DNA of 64,000 nucleotides from Bryum argenteum (Eukaryota; Streptophyta; Bryopsida; Bryales; Bryaceae): assembly GCA_037043015.1 (NCBI GenBank), contig CM073321.1, forward strand, positions 6,654,001-6,718,000. Direction: 5' to 3'. The notes under the pieces were generated by a model that made no database searches, was not told the DNA's origin, and worked only from the letters and a program-made list of their open reading frames with translations. Position 1 is the stretch's first letter. The number at the start of each line of letters is the position of its first letter. Of this stretch, positions 35,901 through 46,969 are shown one piece after another. The position numbers and the translations under genes are program-made.

Positions 35901-38630
35901 GGCATGCCCATGTGTTGGTGGGAGTTCCGGATAATGAGTATCTGGTAATGAGTTATGGAGTCAAGGTGGGTTGGACACCTTGACTTAGAATGGTGCTAAC
36001 ATTGTGTGTGTGGGACACATGCAAGTGTTAGCAAAGTCATGGCCGGTTGCTACCAACTAAGTGAGCCGGGATTCCGCTACCAAGTAAGGCTCACTAAGAA
36101 AAAAACTATGTTGGAGTAATTAGGGTCGTGACAGTCTCCCTGCAATGGCAGTTGTCCTTTGCGAAGCCAAAGTGATTCCTGCACCACCAAGAACTGCATT
36201 GACGACTATTCCATGAGAAGTTTGTGTAAGAATTGGTTCGCCTGGACCTGCATTCTCAAATGGAAATGGACCTTCAGATTGCGGCTCTGCATCATGTTCC
36301 GAGTCGTCTTCATGCTCTGGCTGAGGGGCATTGTTGCGGCGTTTTCTACTACCTTTGCCTTTAGGTCTCGCAGCGGGTGCAATTGGTGCAGCGGGTGCAG
36401 GTGGTGCGCCTGGAGAGATGGAGAATTCGTCATCATCGTCGATGTCCATGATCTCAACACCAGTAGCGCTTGGACCAACAATCTGGAAGAGATGTTTCTC
36501 CTCTTTGTGAGCGTCGTTATTTTGACACTCAGGGAACCATCCACCTATCAACAATTGGGACATAGTGAATCGTTGCTTTTGGATTTAGAAGAAGAATAGG
36601 AGAGGCGATTCTTTTATAGTCGCATCTTGATATGATACTGGAACGGACCAGGAAGCGAGCCCACCCTTGGCTACGAGCTCTTGTTTTGTATATTCAAGTA
36701 CAAAATGACAAATAGAATGTTAGAGTCAATAAATACTTATACACATGCTAGATGATCAAATTAGATAAAATTACCTACCGGAACAGTAGTCGTTTCGTAG
36801 TTTCCTTGTCGCCGCCGATCTTCTCAATTTCCGAACATTTGAGGGATATTGGACTTGCATTAGAGTCCGTGTAGAACCCAAAAGCCTTGGTCCATAAGAG
36901 CAACCTCCATTTCTCAATGTAATCACCGGCTTTAGAATGGTGTCACTCCATTCAATGTGGAGTTTGTTATCTTTGACAAGTTTCTAACATTGTTTCTAGG
37001 CTCTTCTCCGCTTGTAATCCAAAACGACATAATTCGTTAGTAGAAATATTAAAGTTCGAAAGGGACAGAATCACCGATAGGGACGAGAAAGGAAGAAATA
37101 TTAAAGTACCGAGCCGATAGTAAAAAGGGGATCGAGCCAAACGTCAGGGACTTTGTCTTTCAATGGGTTTTCCTGTGGGAAATGAGTTTCACCATTGAAG
37201 CCATTTGGCTTTGAAATTGATGTGGACATTTGTAGTCGCAATCTTGTGCAAACGCTCGATTGTCATGTCCGGTTCAAAATTGGCGCTGTAGTGGTTATTG
37301 ATCTGCGCATGGAAATTAGACTTGAGGGATTGGTGATCATTGGGGAGTACGGAAGCCGAAATTCATTGCTAAATAGATTGATATGTATTTATACCTCGCG
37401 ATCCCAAGCCTTGCCTAACTCTGGATTAGCGACAGCGAGCATTTTGTCGAAGTTCTTTCCACAGATTTTCTTGATTTCTCTTTGGATGGCTTTGTCCATT
37501 GCACTCCATACTTCCAGCCAAGTCCGTTCATTTTCCGGAGTCATGTCATTGTAAGTGGCTTCGGCTTTGTCAGAGGCTTTTGCACATCTACGTTGCAAAT
37601 CAAACAACAACATATTTACAACCGGCTTATTTAAATAAAAAGAAAATGGTTGAAGAAGAAATTTATCGCTTACTGCTTATAGGAATTTGATGAAGACGTC
37701 AATAGTCAGAGGGTACCAAGTTGGTCGCTTTGATTTGACGGACTCGCAAATCTTGTAGTCCACTGGGGTAATAAGATTTTTAAAGTCTGGAAGTTTCAAC
37801 TTTCCAAACTTCCGCATACGTTGCAATTCGGCCGGAAAATTGTCTTCAACATGATCATGCTCCATTGACCTGTAAATGACATTACAAGAGTAATGATACA
37901 CTTTGTTTGTTACCTTGTATAAGACCATATATTGAGAATCTGCATGGATACTTACCAGTTATTGCCGTTCATCGCCTCTATGAGCAGATTGCTCTCCTCA
38001 CGCTCATCAAAGACAATGCAATCAACGGAGATATACCAAGAGGCATTGGATTTTTGATACGTCTCGATGTATCGTATCCAAGCAGTGACACGGTGGTTAT
38101 CCTCATAGACCCAGAAGTATTTATCGCAGAATTGATGAAGGTCCGGATCGCACGCGCAATGACTCTTCAAATCAATCATTGGCAGATTTCCAGAGCGGGT
38201 TAGACCAAATCTCATCCTCGAAGGAGACCAATTTCTCTCTAGCCTTGTTATCAAAGAGCGAGACGTAGAGAACCCGATTGCCTTCGCGGTATCCCATTAC
38301 GAACTCATTCTCAAGTTTTTGGACATCTCGATTAATGATGGGTCGAACCTTGGGGTAACAAACCAGGCGGCATAAAGGAATTAGCATCCTTGTCTTCTCG
38401 ACAGGTTTGACCCAGAACCTATTGATCATGGAGTTGGAGTCGCTCTTGTGGAGAACTCGCATAGCATTTGCACTCCACTTGGGATCCATATCCTTAAGAT
38501 GCGTTGGCATTTCGACAACCCCAACATGTACGCTCCCCACTTTCTTTGACAAATCGGCTTTGGCATTCTCAATAGGCGGAGGAATTTGAATTTGGACATC
38601 CTCTATAGGAGCGTCACATTCGACTTACAT
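32934..38630 (-). pseudogene. ParB-like / DNA-methyltransferase-like fusion gene, copy 3 (decayed)
   Basis: Minus strand. Exon 1 spans about 38630-37956 (ParB-like: LCRLVCYPKVRPI and EDNHRVTAWIRYIE, with G to D in box II). Middle exons lie between 37868 and 36790; exon 6 is 36690-36139 plus 34605-34311, split by an LTR; exon 7 34219-33868 (DWIFADVPENLPVIGVSP at the motif IV position, DVGAILLMHP); exon 8 33783-33512 (WRGLREKDPSFIQC, GGIVFD then a stop where copies 1-2 have W); exon 9 33435-33245 (GASVIVWARSNRHLIVLEPD); exon 10 33150-32934 (REFVRAPSPILSG, FIDFEADQCDQHFNG, TAG stop). There are also frameshifts near 38200, in exon 8, in exon 9 and downstream of the LTR. It is more diverged from copies 1 and 2 than they are from each other. 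Confidence 0.68.
34611..36133. mobile_element. Solo LTR (1523 bp) with 5-bp target duplication
   Basis: Starts TGTCACATCC (34611) and ends GGGTCGTGACA (36133); TGTCAC/GTGACA are inverted termini. It is flanked by GTCTC on both sides (34606-34610 and 36134-36138). It splits exon 6 of ParB-MTase copy 3. It belongs to the same family as the LTR fragments at 26492 and 30228-32250. No internal coding region is present, so it is a recombined solo LTR. The two short GGCATGCCCATGTGTTGGTGGGAGTTCCGG-type units near 35868 and 35900 are a local tandem duplication. Confidence 0.88.
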
Positions 38631-38859
38631 CTTGGGCTACCTCGCTCGTGGATTTGCTCGCTTTTTCGTAGACGTGCCCGGTTGGAGATTGAGAGGTTGG
38701 AGACTCCGTAGCTTGTTGGCGATCTTGAGTGGGAGGAGCTACACTATCCTCTAAAGGAATAGATCCCGCACTCAGACTTTGCATTGTGAGCGAAACGACA
38801 TCGTGCAAGGCCGCCATGTCGTTTGGCAGCATTTGAAACATTTGAAAAATTGTTAGAAA

Positions 38860-39085
38860 TAAAGAGCGAGATGAGATATTTGTCCGAGACTTTTCCCTCG
38901 TGGATACCGTTGAAACGCTCATTGCTCGCAGGACAATATTGCACAGACTTGGACTGGTATCCACTCTTGAACGCCTTGAAATACACATTGGCTTGCAACA
39001 CGTAATTCGTTATAGTGGGAATATATATTGATTTTGATATAGGGAGACTTCCATTTAGATCGATTCTTACCTGATTATTTACCAA
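38860..39085 (-). pseudogene. Fragment related to the gene D methylase-like exon
   Basis: The minus-strand frame contains PASNERFNGIHEGKVSDKYL, which aligns with PSSNERFNGIGEGKASEKHL in gene D exon 4 (43850-44219). Similarity includes about 20 residues before it (ANVYFKAFKSGYQSKSVQY against AVVHVDKKLKDEYARKAANY) and is lost soon after. It is isolated just upstream of copy 3, so the two ParB-MTase types may once have been adjacent or recombined. Confidence 0.55.
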
Positions 39086-39341
39086 ATCATCAGGTTATTA
39101 CTGATAATGATGAATTTTCTCAATATAAAAGACAATAACAGAAAGGAAATCATAATGCAAGCTAAGAAATATGTTCCTCCAAGAGAAAATTTTATTGATA
39201 TGAAAGCACAAATACAATTTATTGGTGTAATTGTAGACCTCCAACAGGTAGGCATTATATTATCTACCAATCACGACGTGGCGGAGAGGAGGTATCACCA
39301 CTAGAATCTTTCTTAGTGAATACAGGTTCCTTACTACGTGT
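39086..39341. other. Short AT-rich interval, no gene seen
   Basis: A 65-codon plus-strand frame (39107-39304) has ordinary composition but no recognised motif; I do not call it a gene. Confidence 0.4.
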
Positions 39342-41520
39342 CTATTTAGAGAATGCAGGCTTGTCCATCTCCATAAGCGCACCACTTCTACGATGCTTCA
39401 ATGCACGTCTCCGTAATAGACGGTGAGTCTCCGACGATAATCGTGCAGGATAAACGCAAGTGTTTGCTCCAAGAGACAAGGAGCAATGAGACACAGTATT
39501 CCGCAAGGGACTATTTGGATCGAATTGAGCTAAATAGGCACGGCCATCTACGACGGAGTCGCGAAACACAGCTTCACCTTGGGGTGCCGTTGCAACCGAG
39601 GTCATCACACCGATTCGATCATAGCGGGTTGCAATACTTGCTTGAGTCTGAATAGGGGGAGTGTCTACTACACCTTCCTCGTCATTATCCATGTCTTTTT
39701 TCGTGTAATCTACAGCCGACGCGTCGTCCATAGCACAGTAGATCAACCGTCCCCGCCTCCGTTCCGAGAAAGTTCTCGAGTCCTCACTTGTAATGGAAGG
39801 ATCTGACACTGTTGAAGGACCAATTACAAGATTTGCTTGCACAGCACATGATGGAAGTAGAGAGAGCTGACGTCCAACGGCAACAACCTGGTTTATAAAC
39901 ACACCCATTTTAGAAAGTTAGTCCATGACAATAAGTGCAATGAAAAAGGTACAGATAGATAGAAACTCCGGTCCCTTTCTAAGGGGCCGGCGTGAATGAA
40001 GTGTCCGTTCGTAATGCTAATATCCCGATGGCCACCGGACAAGGGGAAATTGGAACAATACTACTTCCTCCTCTCGAGGGTGGACACTGTAACTACGCTA
40101 GTTTCTAGCCTAGTTACTAATACCTTGAAAATACTTGACATAGTATCCCCCCAAAGGGCTTTGAGGTACCCATACAAAAAGGTCCAAAGACTCCCCACAA
40201 TAGTTGGGTGGACTATAGGGGTGAACACCACGCCAGCATGGGGAATGGAAGTCACGACCTCCTCATTGGGGGCCTAAGCCCTAACCACCAAGCCAAGGCT
40301 TGTAGTGCCTGAAAAAGGTACACAATATAACAACGCATTTAATCACGTATGTCGAGGGGGGATTTACCAATCGATCCACAATATATCTCCATCTAAGCAA
40401 CTGATAAACATAAGGTTGCTAGAGTAAAAATCAAAATAATACCAATGATGAAAGTATTCAAGGCAAATTCTTCCCAGTGATTCGGTCCTGATTCTACAAA
40501 TATGGAAGGTTACGGCTCAGGAGCATATACAACTCTGAGTCCTTCGACAGTTCATTATGCGTGGGTCTACGATAGCGCATAGTCTCATGAAAATTCTCAT
40601 GACCGTTCAAATGCATGGCAAGACATATCTCGCCTATCCTTTTTAACAACTCGGACTTTGGCTCTTCCGGACAGGATTGGTTCCACAAAACAGTGAAAAG
40701 TGTGTTCTTTGTGGGAACCGCAATGCAAGTCTCATGCTTGGAATCGACAATGAGCAAGTTATCGTCATTGAAATTGGCACCCTTCCTAGGATACAACCGA
40801 CGCCGAGGATATTTTAAGAGGATGGTATTTGTCGTTCCGGGGTACTTGGCGAATGCGTAATTCTTTAACGACAGATTATCGCATTGGTTGGAAGCCAAGA
40901 CAACTCCAGGGGCAACGTCTGACTTCGAGAACAAAAAGGAGCAGAGTCAATGGACAACCTTAGGATCTAGGGTACTCCAGACGTGGATGTGGCAAAACAA
41001 AGCTAATTAGCGAAGGAACCCGGTCAACCTGGACGACAGTAGACGACCCTGCCGGCAACTTAGGTTGGGACGGTGGAGGAAAACACCGGAGGATTATTGG
41101 GATCCGGAAAACACAGGCACTCTGCAGGCGTTGGGGTAGACACAGAGGCCATTGAACATAGAACCCCGTCCAACTCCAACACCACATTCAACCACTTGGG
41201 CTTGGATCGTAAAAGACTGCCCGAGATATGCGTAATGGGTAGCTCGGGCGTGATACGTTGTTTTGGCTGTTTGGAGGGTCCGGCCTGCATCAAGGGAACA
41301 CGTAACAATAGCAAATGGTATTAAAAAAAGAGGGTGTGTACCTTGCAAAATGCTGAAGTATGCAAAGAACTGCCAGCAGTTATTTGGTATTGAACCGCGA
41401 CACCCACAGGTAACATGAGGTGGTTGGTGGGGGATTTTGAAGCAATCGGACGGAACAAGGTATTCAGAAGGGGGGCCTGGTAGAAAAGGATGATGTTTAG
41501 GGCCTTGTAATGAGAAGGAC
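39342..41520 (-). pseudogene. Unrecognised minus-strand exons downstream of gene D
   Basis: Candidate exons with GT-AG borders: 41503-41342 (PSEYLVPSDCFKIPHQPPH, then CGCRGSIPNNCWQFFAYFSI), 41284-41029, 40922-40494 (CDNLSLKNYAFAKYPGTTNT; KRIGEICLAMHLNGHENFHE) and 39890-39342 (acidic, then RRRALKHRRSG basic end). In one frame the second exon reads ECGVGVGRGSMF, faintly like a SAM-binding loop, but an alternative frame is equally open. They could be the 3' part of gene D or a separate gene. A SINE-like unit sits between the last two exons. I do not recognise the family. Confidence 0.4.
39985..40310 (-). mobile_element. Second tRNA-derived SINE-like unit
   Basis: On the minus strand a head with TTGGCTTGGTGGTTAGGG (A-box-like) is followed by GAGGAGGTCGTGACTTCC (B-box-like GGTCGTGACTTCC). 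GAGGTCGTG is shared with the unit at 1447-1640. The tail is not well defined. It lies in an apparent intron of the gene D downstream exons. Confidence 0.4.
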
Positions 41521-42979
41521 GCAGACTCAGTGAAGACGAAAAGTAATGTACAAAAAAAGAGTCTCAATTTTATTGAATGATGTTTCAATAAGTACAACGT
41601 TTATAAGTGTACTATGTACAAAAAGCGAAACAACATCCAACAATTCGGACACTACTCATCGACCTACTCGTCGCCATCGGTGCCAAACTCGTGTCAAACA
41701 AGGAGTGCCGGCTTTAAGATTACTAAATGCGAAAACTTCAAGACATGACGAAATAGCAGAGCAACTGCCATTACTAGCATCGATTACAAAGACAAAGAGA
41801 AGGAAAGGATAGTAACTAACCTCTGGATTTACCGGTGAAGTCTTAGCCGTCTCGATAGCAGCCACGGGAGAGTCACGGGAAGGAACAACCTCTGCATGCT
41901 CCCCCACATCCAATGCTACTGCAGAGGTGTGATGCGTCAGCGTTGCGGTTACCTCAGTCGGGTCATCATCCTCTTGTGCAGGCCTATCCAAAATCTCAAG
42001 GGGTACGGGGCAAGGTGCGATCTGCAGTTAAGCAACATGAGGAGGTTGTGGAGGCGCAACGATGGCTAGTGGACTCGCGACACAGATGCTGAGGCAGGGT
42101 TGATCAGGGTTGCTGGAGGCCATGAAGAGAGGAATAGGTAATTGGGATAAGATATTTCCGAATGAAAGAAAAATTTGCTCCATCTTGCCCAGCTGCATGC
42201 AAGTTCCAGACTGAGAGCTTAGAAGGGTGGACTCTAATCTGTCAACTCGTGCATTCTGGGCCGCGATGTCTGCTAACCTTTGCTTCTCTCTCTCCATTTC
42301 TTCCTTTGCCTTGAGGGCCTTCTACGCCTCCTTCTCTTGCCGCTCCTGTGTCCGCTTCTGATCCTTAGTGAGCAGAGGGGCAACAATTTCCAGCTTCACT
42401 GGTGGTCCTGAAGGCTCTCCTTCTTCCCTGAACAGAGGCACGATAGGGAGAAGAGGATCATCCTCAGTGCTCTTTGGCTTTAGAGAACTAGGCGCCTTCG
42501 AGAAGTCGTAATACCGGATTTCTATGTTATCCTCCGGCTCGTCCTCGGGCTTCCGCACTCCTTTCACGAACCATTTGTCGTACTTCCCCTTCTCAATCTG
42601 CCTCCTCGGTGCGATCTGCGGGCATTGGAGAGCAGCCGCCAAAGTAGTCTCGTTGTGGGATGGATCAGGAGCCACCTCGTTGCGTGAGGTCATGGCTACG
42701 GGGTCAGCATCATTAGCGCGGTCATCGTCGTCGCCGTCATCGTCGTCGCTCGCATCCTCAACATCGTCATCGTCGGATGAGTCAGAGCTGTCGGAAGTTG
42801 GCGCATCCCGTGGCAGTCGCTCTTGGCCACGCACTACATCGTCTTTGCCAAAGGCTTCCCGGTAGACTGGATCATTCGAGTTCTTTGAACGAATCTCGCT
42901 TTGAAAACGCTAGGGTGGAACTTTGTGTTGAACTGGAGTTCCAGCGGCCCCAAGATCGACGACCCCAGGGGACTGCTCG

Positions 42980-43000
42980 TTTAGCTCGACTCGAGCTAAA
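42980..43000. repeat. Palindrome P1, copy in gene D intron 5
   Basis: 21-bp near-perfect palindrome: arm TTTAGCTCGA, one central base, then the reverse-complement arm. Centred in a ~100-bp intron (donor GTGAGG at 43012, acceptor CCCTAG at 42911). If not spliced it would encode DLARVELNEQ. Confidence 0.85.
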
Positions 43001-43682
43001 TCCTCACCAGATGGTCGAACACGACGCAGGCGCTAGAGTGGCGGGCTCTCTGTGTCCCTAACGAGATCGCACGCGTCATAATTGGATGCAAGCGCCCTCT
43101 GTGCTTGAGGCACAGTATTGCTTCTTGAACGAGAAGCCTCTCCAGCTCGGGCCTGAGAAGAGGAACGCTTAACGGATTCGCGCGGGGGGGCGCGTGCTGT
43201 ACTGCAGCTATGAGACACTGAAGACCCAACTCAACCGCTTCCACGACCCAGAGAAGCGCTAGTACCAAGGCCACAAGGGGGAGCACGAGCAGTATTGTAC
43301 GGAATTGCCAATCAATTGCGAGAGGAGACACGAGAGCAACTTTTGAATCCATGGAGGCATTCATCCCCGCCGGAGAAGAAGGACCACCTTCATCTTCACG
43401 TTCGTGCTCCGAAGCTCAAGAGTCGTCACTAAGAGGCTGCGTGGACTTCTTTTTTGACTTCCTCTTCTTTCCTTTCCGTCACCCCTCAGCAGCAGGCTTC
43501 GTATTGCCAGTAGCTTCCGGATTTACGTACGTTGCGACATTGATATCATTGTAGTCCAAATGTTGGTAGAGTGCCGCAGCGTTTGCATAAGCCTCTGCCT
43601 CGTTCTCGCTAATAACAACATACGTCTCAGCCAAACACATCTGTTATAGAAGGAGACAGAAACTTATTAGAAGACGAAGACA

Positions 43683-43808
43683 AAATAGCTCGACTCGAGC
43701 TAAATGGTCATTGAGAAAATACAGAGAATGAAAAGATAAAAGTATGAGACTGTTTAACTCGACTCGAGCCAAACGAGCATGAGACCGTTTAGCTCGACTT
43801 GAGCTAAA
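43683..43808. repeat. Palindrome P1, three copies in gene D intron 4
   Basis: Copies at 43683-43703, 43753-43773 and 43788-43808, 70 and 35 bp apart, inside the intron 43849-43641. The middle copy has two changed bases (TTTAACTCGA..., GAGCCAAA). Confidence 0.85.
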
Positions 43809-45219
43809 GAAGCAAATGGAAAAGGAATGGCGCGAGGTACTTACAATTCCAGCCAACATTGGCTTTGTGCCAGCCATTATTGATAAGAACTTTCCCCTCG
43901 GAGATGAAAGCATCTTCAAAACACGACAATAGAACTCCAATCACAACTCGGAGTGACTGAGACCTAAGTCGTGTTCTCTGTACGCCCCGGACTTCATGTA
44001 CACGGGCAAGTCTGGAGCATAGAATACAAGTGGAATCGTTTTCAGGACATTCTGCGCGTGGCTGCTCTTCTCGACAAGGAAGAGCAAGGGGAGCAGGTGC
44101 TTCTCTGAAGCTTTTCCCTCTCCTATGCCATTGAAACGCTCGTTGCTAGAAGGCATGTAGTTGGCTGCCTTGCGAGCGTACTCATCCTTCAACTTCTTAT
44201 CAACGTGCACCACTGCCTGGCAATGTCAGTTGACGTTCCCGGTGATCAACATTCAGACCTCGGAATTCTTGATGTGCGGATCGGTTACGGTGTCTGCCCA
44301 AGTATCAAGGAATTCTTGAAAGTATGGACTCTCTGTGTCGTCCACTCGACTTCCACTCCCAGGGACAGATCGCAAATCGATGAAGCCGATATCAAACTTG
44401 CTAGATTGGCTCCAGGCGTAGTCCCAAATCCGGAATTTGAATTCCGACGAGAAGAAGTGCCGCGTATAAAGAATTGGTGCAGGAGGTTCAAATGTCCTTT
44501 TGACATCCGGAAACTTCTTGAAGAACTCGGCTGCATATTCCAAAATTTCTTCTGCACTCTTATTCTTTGTCTGCTTTTGGCGGTACAGGGTGAAGAACGA
44601 GTCGCCCGGGACCGAGAGAAGCATGGACATAGTCTGACGAGTCAGATTGTAGTCCTTCTTAAACTTCTTCCAGTTGTCGGCGTTGAATTGCCACTCCGAG
44701 TTGAACAAACCGAGCGAGGGCTTCAGGTTGTGCAATTCCCTTGCGACAGTGTTCTTCCTCTTCCGGTTTTCGACCCACTGCTTTGCGCTCAAGCACTAGA
44801 AGTACTTTTTTGCGGGCTTCTTCACGGCCACCTTCGGGTAAGGTTATGTCTGATCATGAGTCTCGTTCAACAAAAGCAGCGCCAACACCTCGAGGTCCTC
44901 TGCGTTTAGCTGCCCCATTCCCTTGAAGAACTCCCTGTTCAAGGTGAACTTCTTTGCGGCGATTTCTCAATCTTTCGCCCGATTAAATGGGAGCTCGGTG
45001 TTTGGGTCCATCAGCTCTCCAAGTCCGTAGTTGGTGATGAACCTCGACCACAACTCGTAGACGTCGTCAGGAGATGTGATGATGAGGAGCTCGTTGCGAA
45101 GGTCGGACGATCTGACGATCTTGTCCCTCGTGTTTGTGTTGATGCTCATGAACCTCTTCACCATAGCAGTCGCAAATGCCTGGACCAAAGCCAAACGAAT
45201 AAGGAACAAGCTATGCTGT

Positions 45220-45240
45220 TTTAGCTCAAGTCGAGCTAAA
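45220..45240. repeat. Palindrome P1, copy in gene D intron 2
   Basis: TTTAGCTCAA, central G, TCGAGCTAAA. It lies in the 148-bp intron 45328-45181. Confidence 0.85.
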
Positions 45241-46691
45241 ACAACGTCCCCAAAAAACATCTACATACAATGCAAATTAAGCCATACAGAAATTTGTTTT
45301 GCAAAGAAAAGAACAAGTAATTTTATACCTCATATCTTGTACGGTTATCTAATTTACCCGTTGTTTGACGTTGATGCGGCTTCTTCAACTTCATCGGGCG
45401 GCCGTAATCTTTCCAAACCTTTCTTGCGCCCTTGATGTTCATTGCCCTGGAAGGAATGAACGTGCCAACATTGTTCGTCTTGTTCGCCATGGCCGACACG
45501 TCCAGAATCTTGCTAATGTCCGAATGCCACACAACATGGGCTTTCCATGTCTGCAGGGCAAGGATCTTTGCGGCGTCAACCTTCTTGTCACGAATCAACT
45601 GTTTCGCAGCCTCAACGTGGTGCTGCCCATCAATAATCCGGAACCGACAAGTTTCGACCAGCAGTTCCCAATCCCAAACCTCAGGCTCATCTTTAATCTT
45701 CGGCATAATGATGATAGTTTGTCTGGAACTAACGTTGAGGGAATCTATCAATATGTTCTTGTAATGAGCGATTCCGGTCAGTTCCAAAGATCTCACTATG
45801 AATCTTGGTTCTGCAGGGTCGAGCAGGCCAATCGACACGTCAAGCGGATGGCCGCGACCAAAGACATAACAATCTGCGCAGTTGCTCCAATAGTCCTTGA
45901 GAGCCTTCGTCACTTTCTCATACTTGATCTCCTTCTCCGAGACAACCACGTTCATTGTGGGGTTTATGAACGTAAGTGCGCTACCGGAGGATTTGCTCCT
46001 TTTGTAGCCAGAGCTGGATGAGATCGGGTTTCCCCGCTTCGATCACTGCCCGCCTAGACTTCCCTCTGGAGTGCCGAGACCCGACGAAGCATTTTCGGAT
46101 GAAGCCTGCAACAGTAGATTCCCGGTCCGTTTCATCAGAGCCTTCCCTATCTTCTTCGCAGTCTCGAAATCAGACAGAGCCTTCCAAATCTGCGCCGTGT
46201 ATGGAATGTACAATCTCACGAAAGCTTTTGGCGACGAAACATTGGGTAGCAATCTCGTGTCGAGATGATGAAGCTGAGTGGAATCGACCTTCCCGACCAT
46301 ATAATTGCAGATGAAGTCGTGGGAGAATCGGACTTCGTTGGGCGGAAATACAATGGTGAAGACGAAACCTTCAACCTCCAATGCTTCGAACTTGATAAGG
46401 AGGTATGCGTCCTTATAATTAACAAGACCGATGAAGGCATCAATACACAGAGGTAAAAATGCCCCGTAAGACCCCGATGGTTGGTAGAAGAAGAAATGGG
46501 TCTTGTTCATCGGACGAATAGACCAAGAGGGAATGAAATTTCTCTTGGGGGTCTACAAAATCCCTCATTGTGCGTCCTCACCAATAGCTGCAAGCGGATC
46601 GTCTGCTGATTCTAGAATGACTGGTTCAAGGTATCCCTCCAGTGCTTGCATGTTGTAAGTGACCTAGGGATAACAAAATTACAGAGGGCGA

Positions 46692-46712
46692 ATTAGCTCG
46701 ACTTGAGCTAAA
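46692..46712. repeat. Palindrome P1, copy in gene D intron 1
   Basis: ATTAGCTCGA, central C, TTGAGCTAAA, inside the 92-bp intron 46755-46664. Confidence 0.85.
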
Positions 46713-46969
46713 TGGACACATCTAAAGTGCTTATGGATATGAGGTGGAGTCTTACCTCAGGAATAGACTCTTGCTCCTGGACTTCCATATCGACGTCCTC
46801 GGCAGGTGCATTCGCATCCATCGGAATAATCTTAGCAGTGGGTCTGGTTCTCGCCATAACTGTACATCAACAATACAGATTCAAATGTAAGATTCACAAT
46901 GGCAAAATACAAAAGCAAATTATCATAATGCTCGTTACGATGAAATCGGGAAAGCAAAGCATGCGCGCA

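Larger units (their letters stand above)
41821..46856 (-). pseudogene. Gene D: distant ParB-like / methyltransferase-like fusion gene with palindrome-bearing introns
   Basis: Minus strand. Exons: 46856-46756 (ATG; MARTRPTAKIIPMDANAPAE), 46663-45329, 45180 to about 44263, about 44219-43850, 43640-43013, and 42910-41821. Exon 2 has a ParB-like region: RFRIIDGQHHVEAAKQLI (box II type) followed by SAMANKTNNVGTF. Exon 3 has FDIGFIDLRSVPGSG and YFQEFLDTWADTVTD, aligning with the motif IV region of copies 1-3. Exons 4-5 have SNERFNGIGEGKASEKHL then GKFLSIMAGTKPMLAGI and AETYVVISENEAEAYANA, in the position and pattern of beta-class motif I. Exon 6 encodes a long acidic run and a coiled-coil-like stretch (AKEEMEREKQRLADIAAQNA). 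Stops occur in exons 2, 3, 4, 5 and 6 (for example 46568, 46041, 44967, 43940, about 42320 and 42028). Introns at 46755-46664, 45328-45181, 43849-43641 and 43012-42911 each contain one or three copies of the 21-bp palindrome. Catalytic signature residues are not canonical. Confidence 0.62.

Noticed and set aside
39107..39304. Organelle-derived ORF
   Set aside because: AT-rich composition suggested it, but I could not match the translation to any plastid or mitochondrial protein.
41029..41284. HAD-phosphatase-like motif (VVLELDGVLC) or SAM loop (ECGVGVGRG)
   Set aside because: The two readings are alternative frames of the same exon, the HAD motif lacks its first aspartate, and no further family motifs are seen.
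42322..42834. Separate small acidic-protein gene
   Set aside because: The frame continues on both sides across single stops and fits gene D exon 6, so it is treated as part of gene D.
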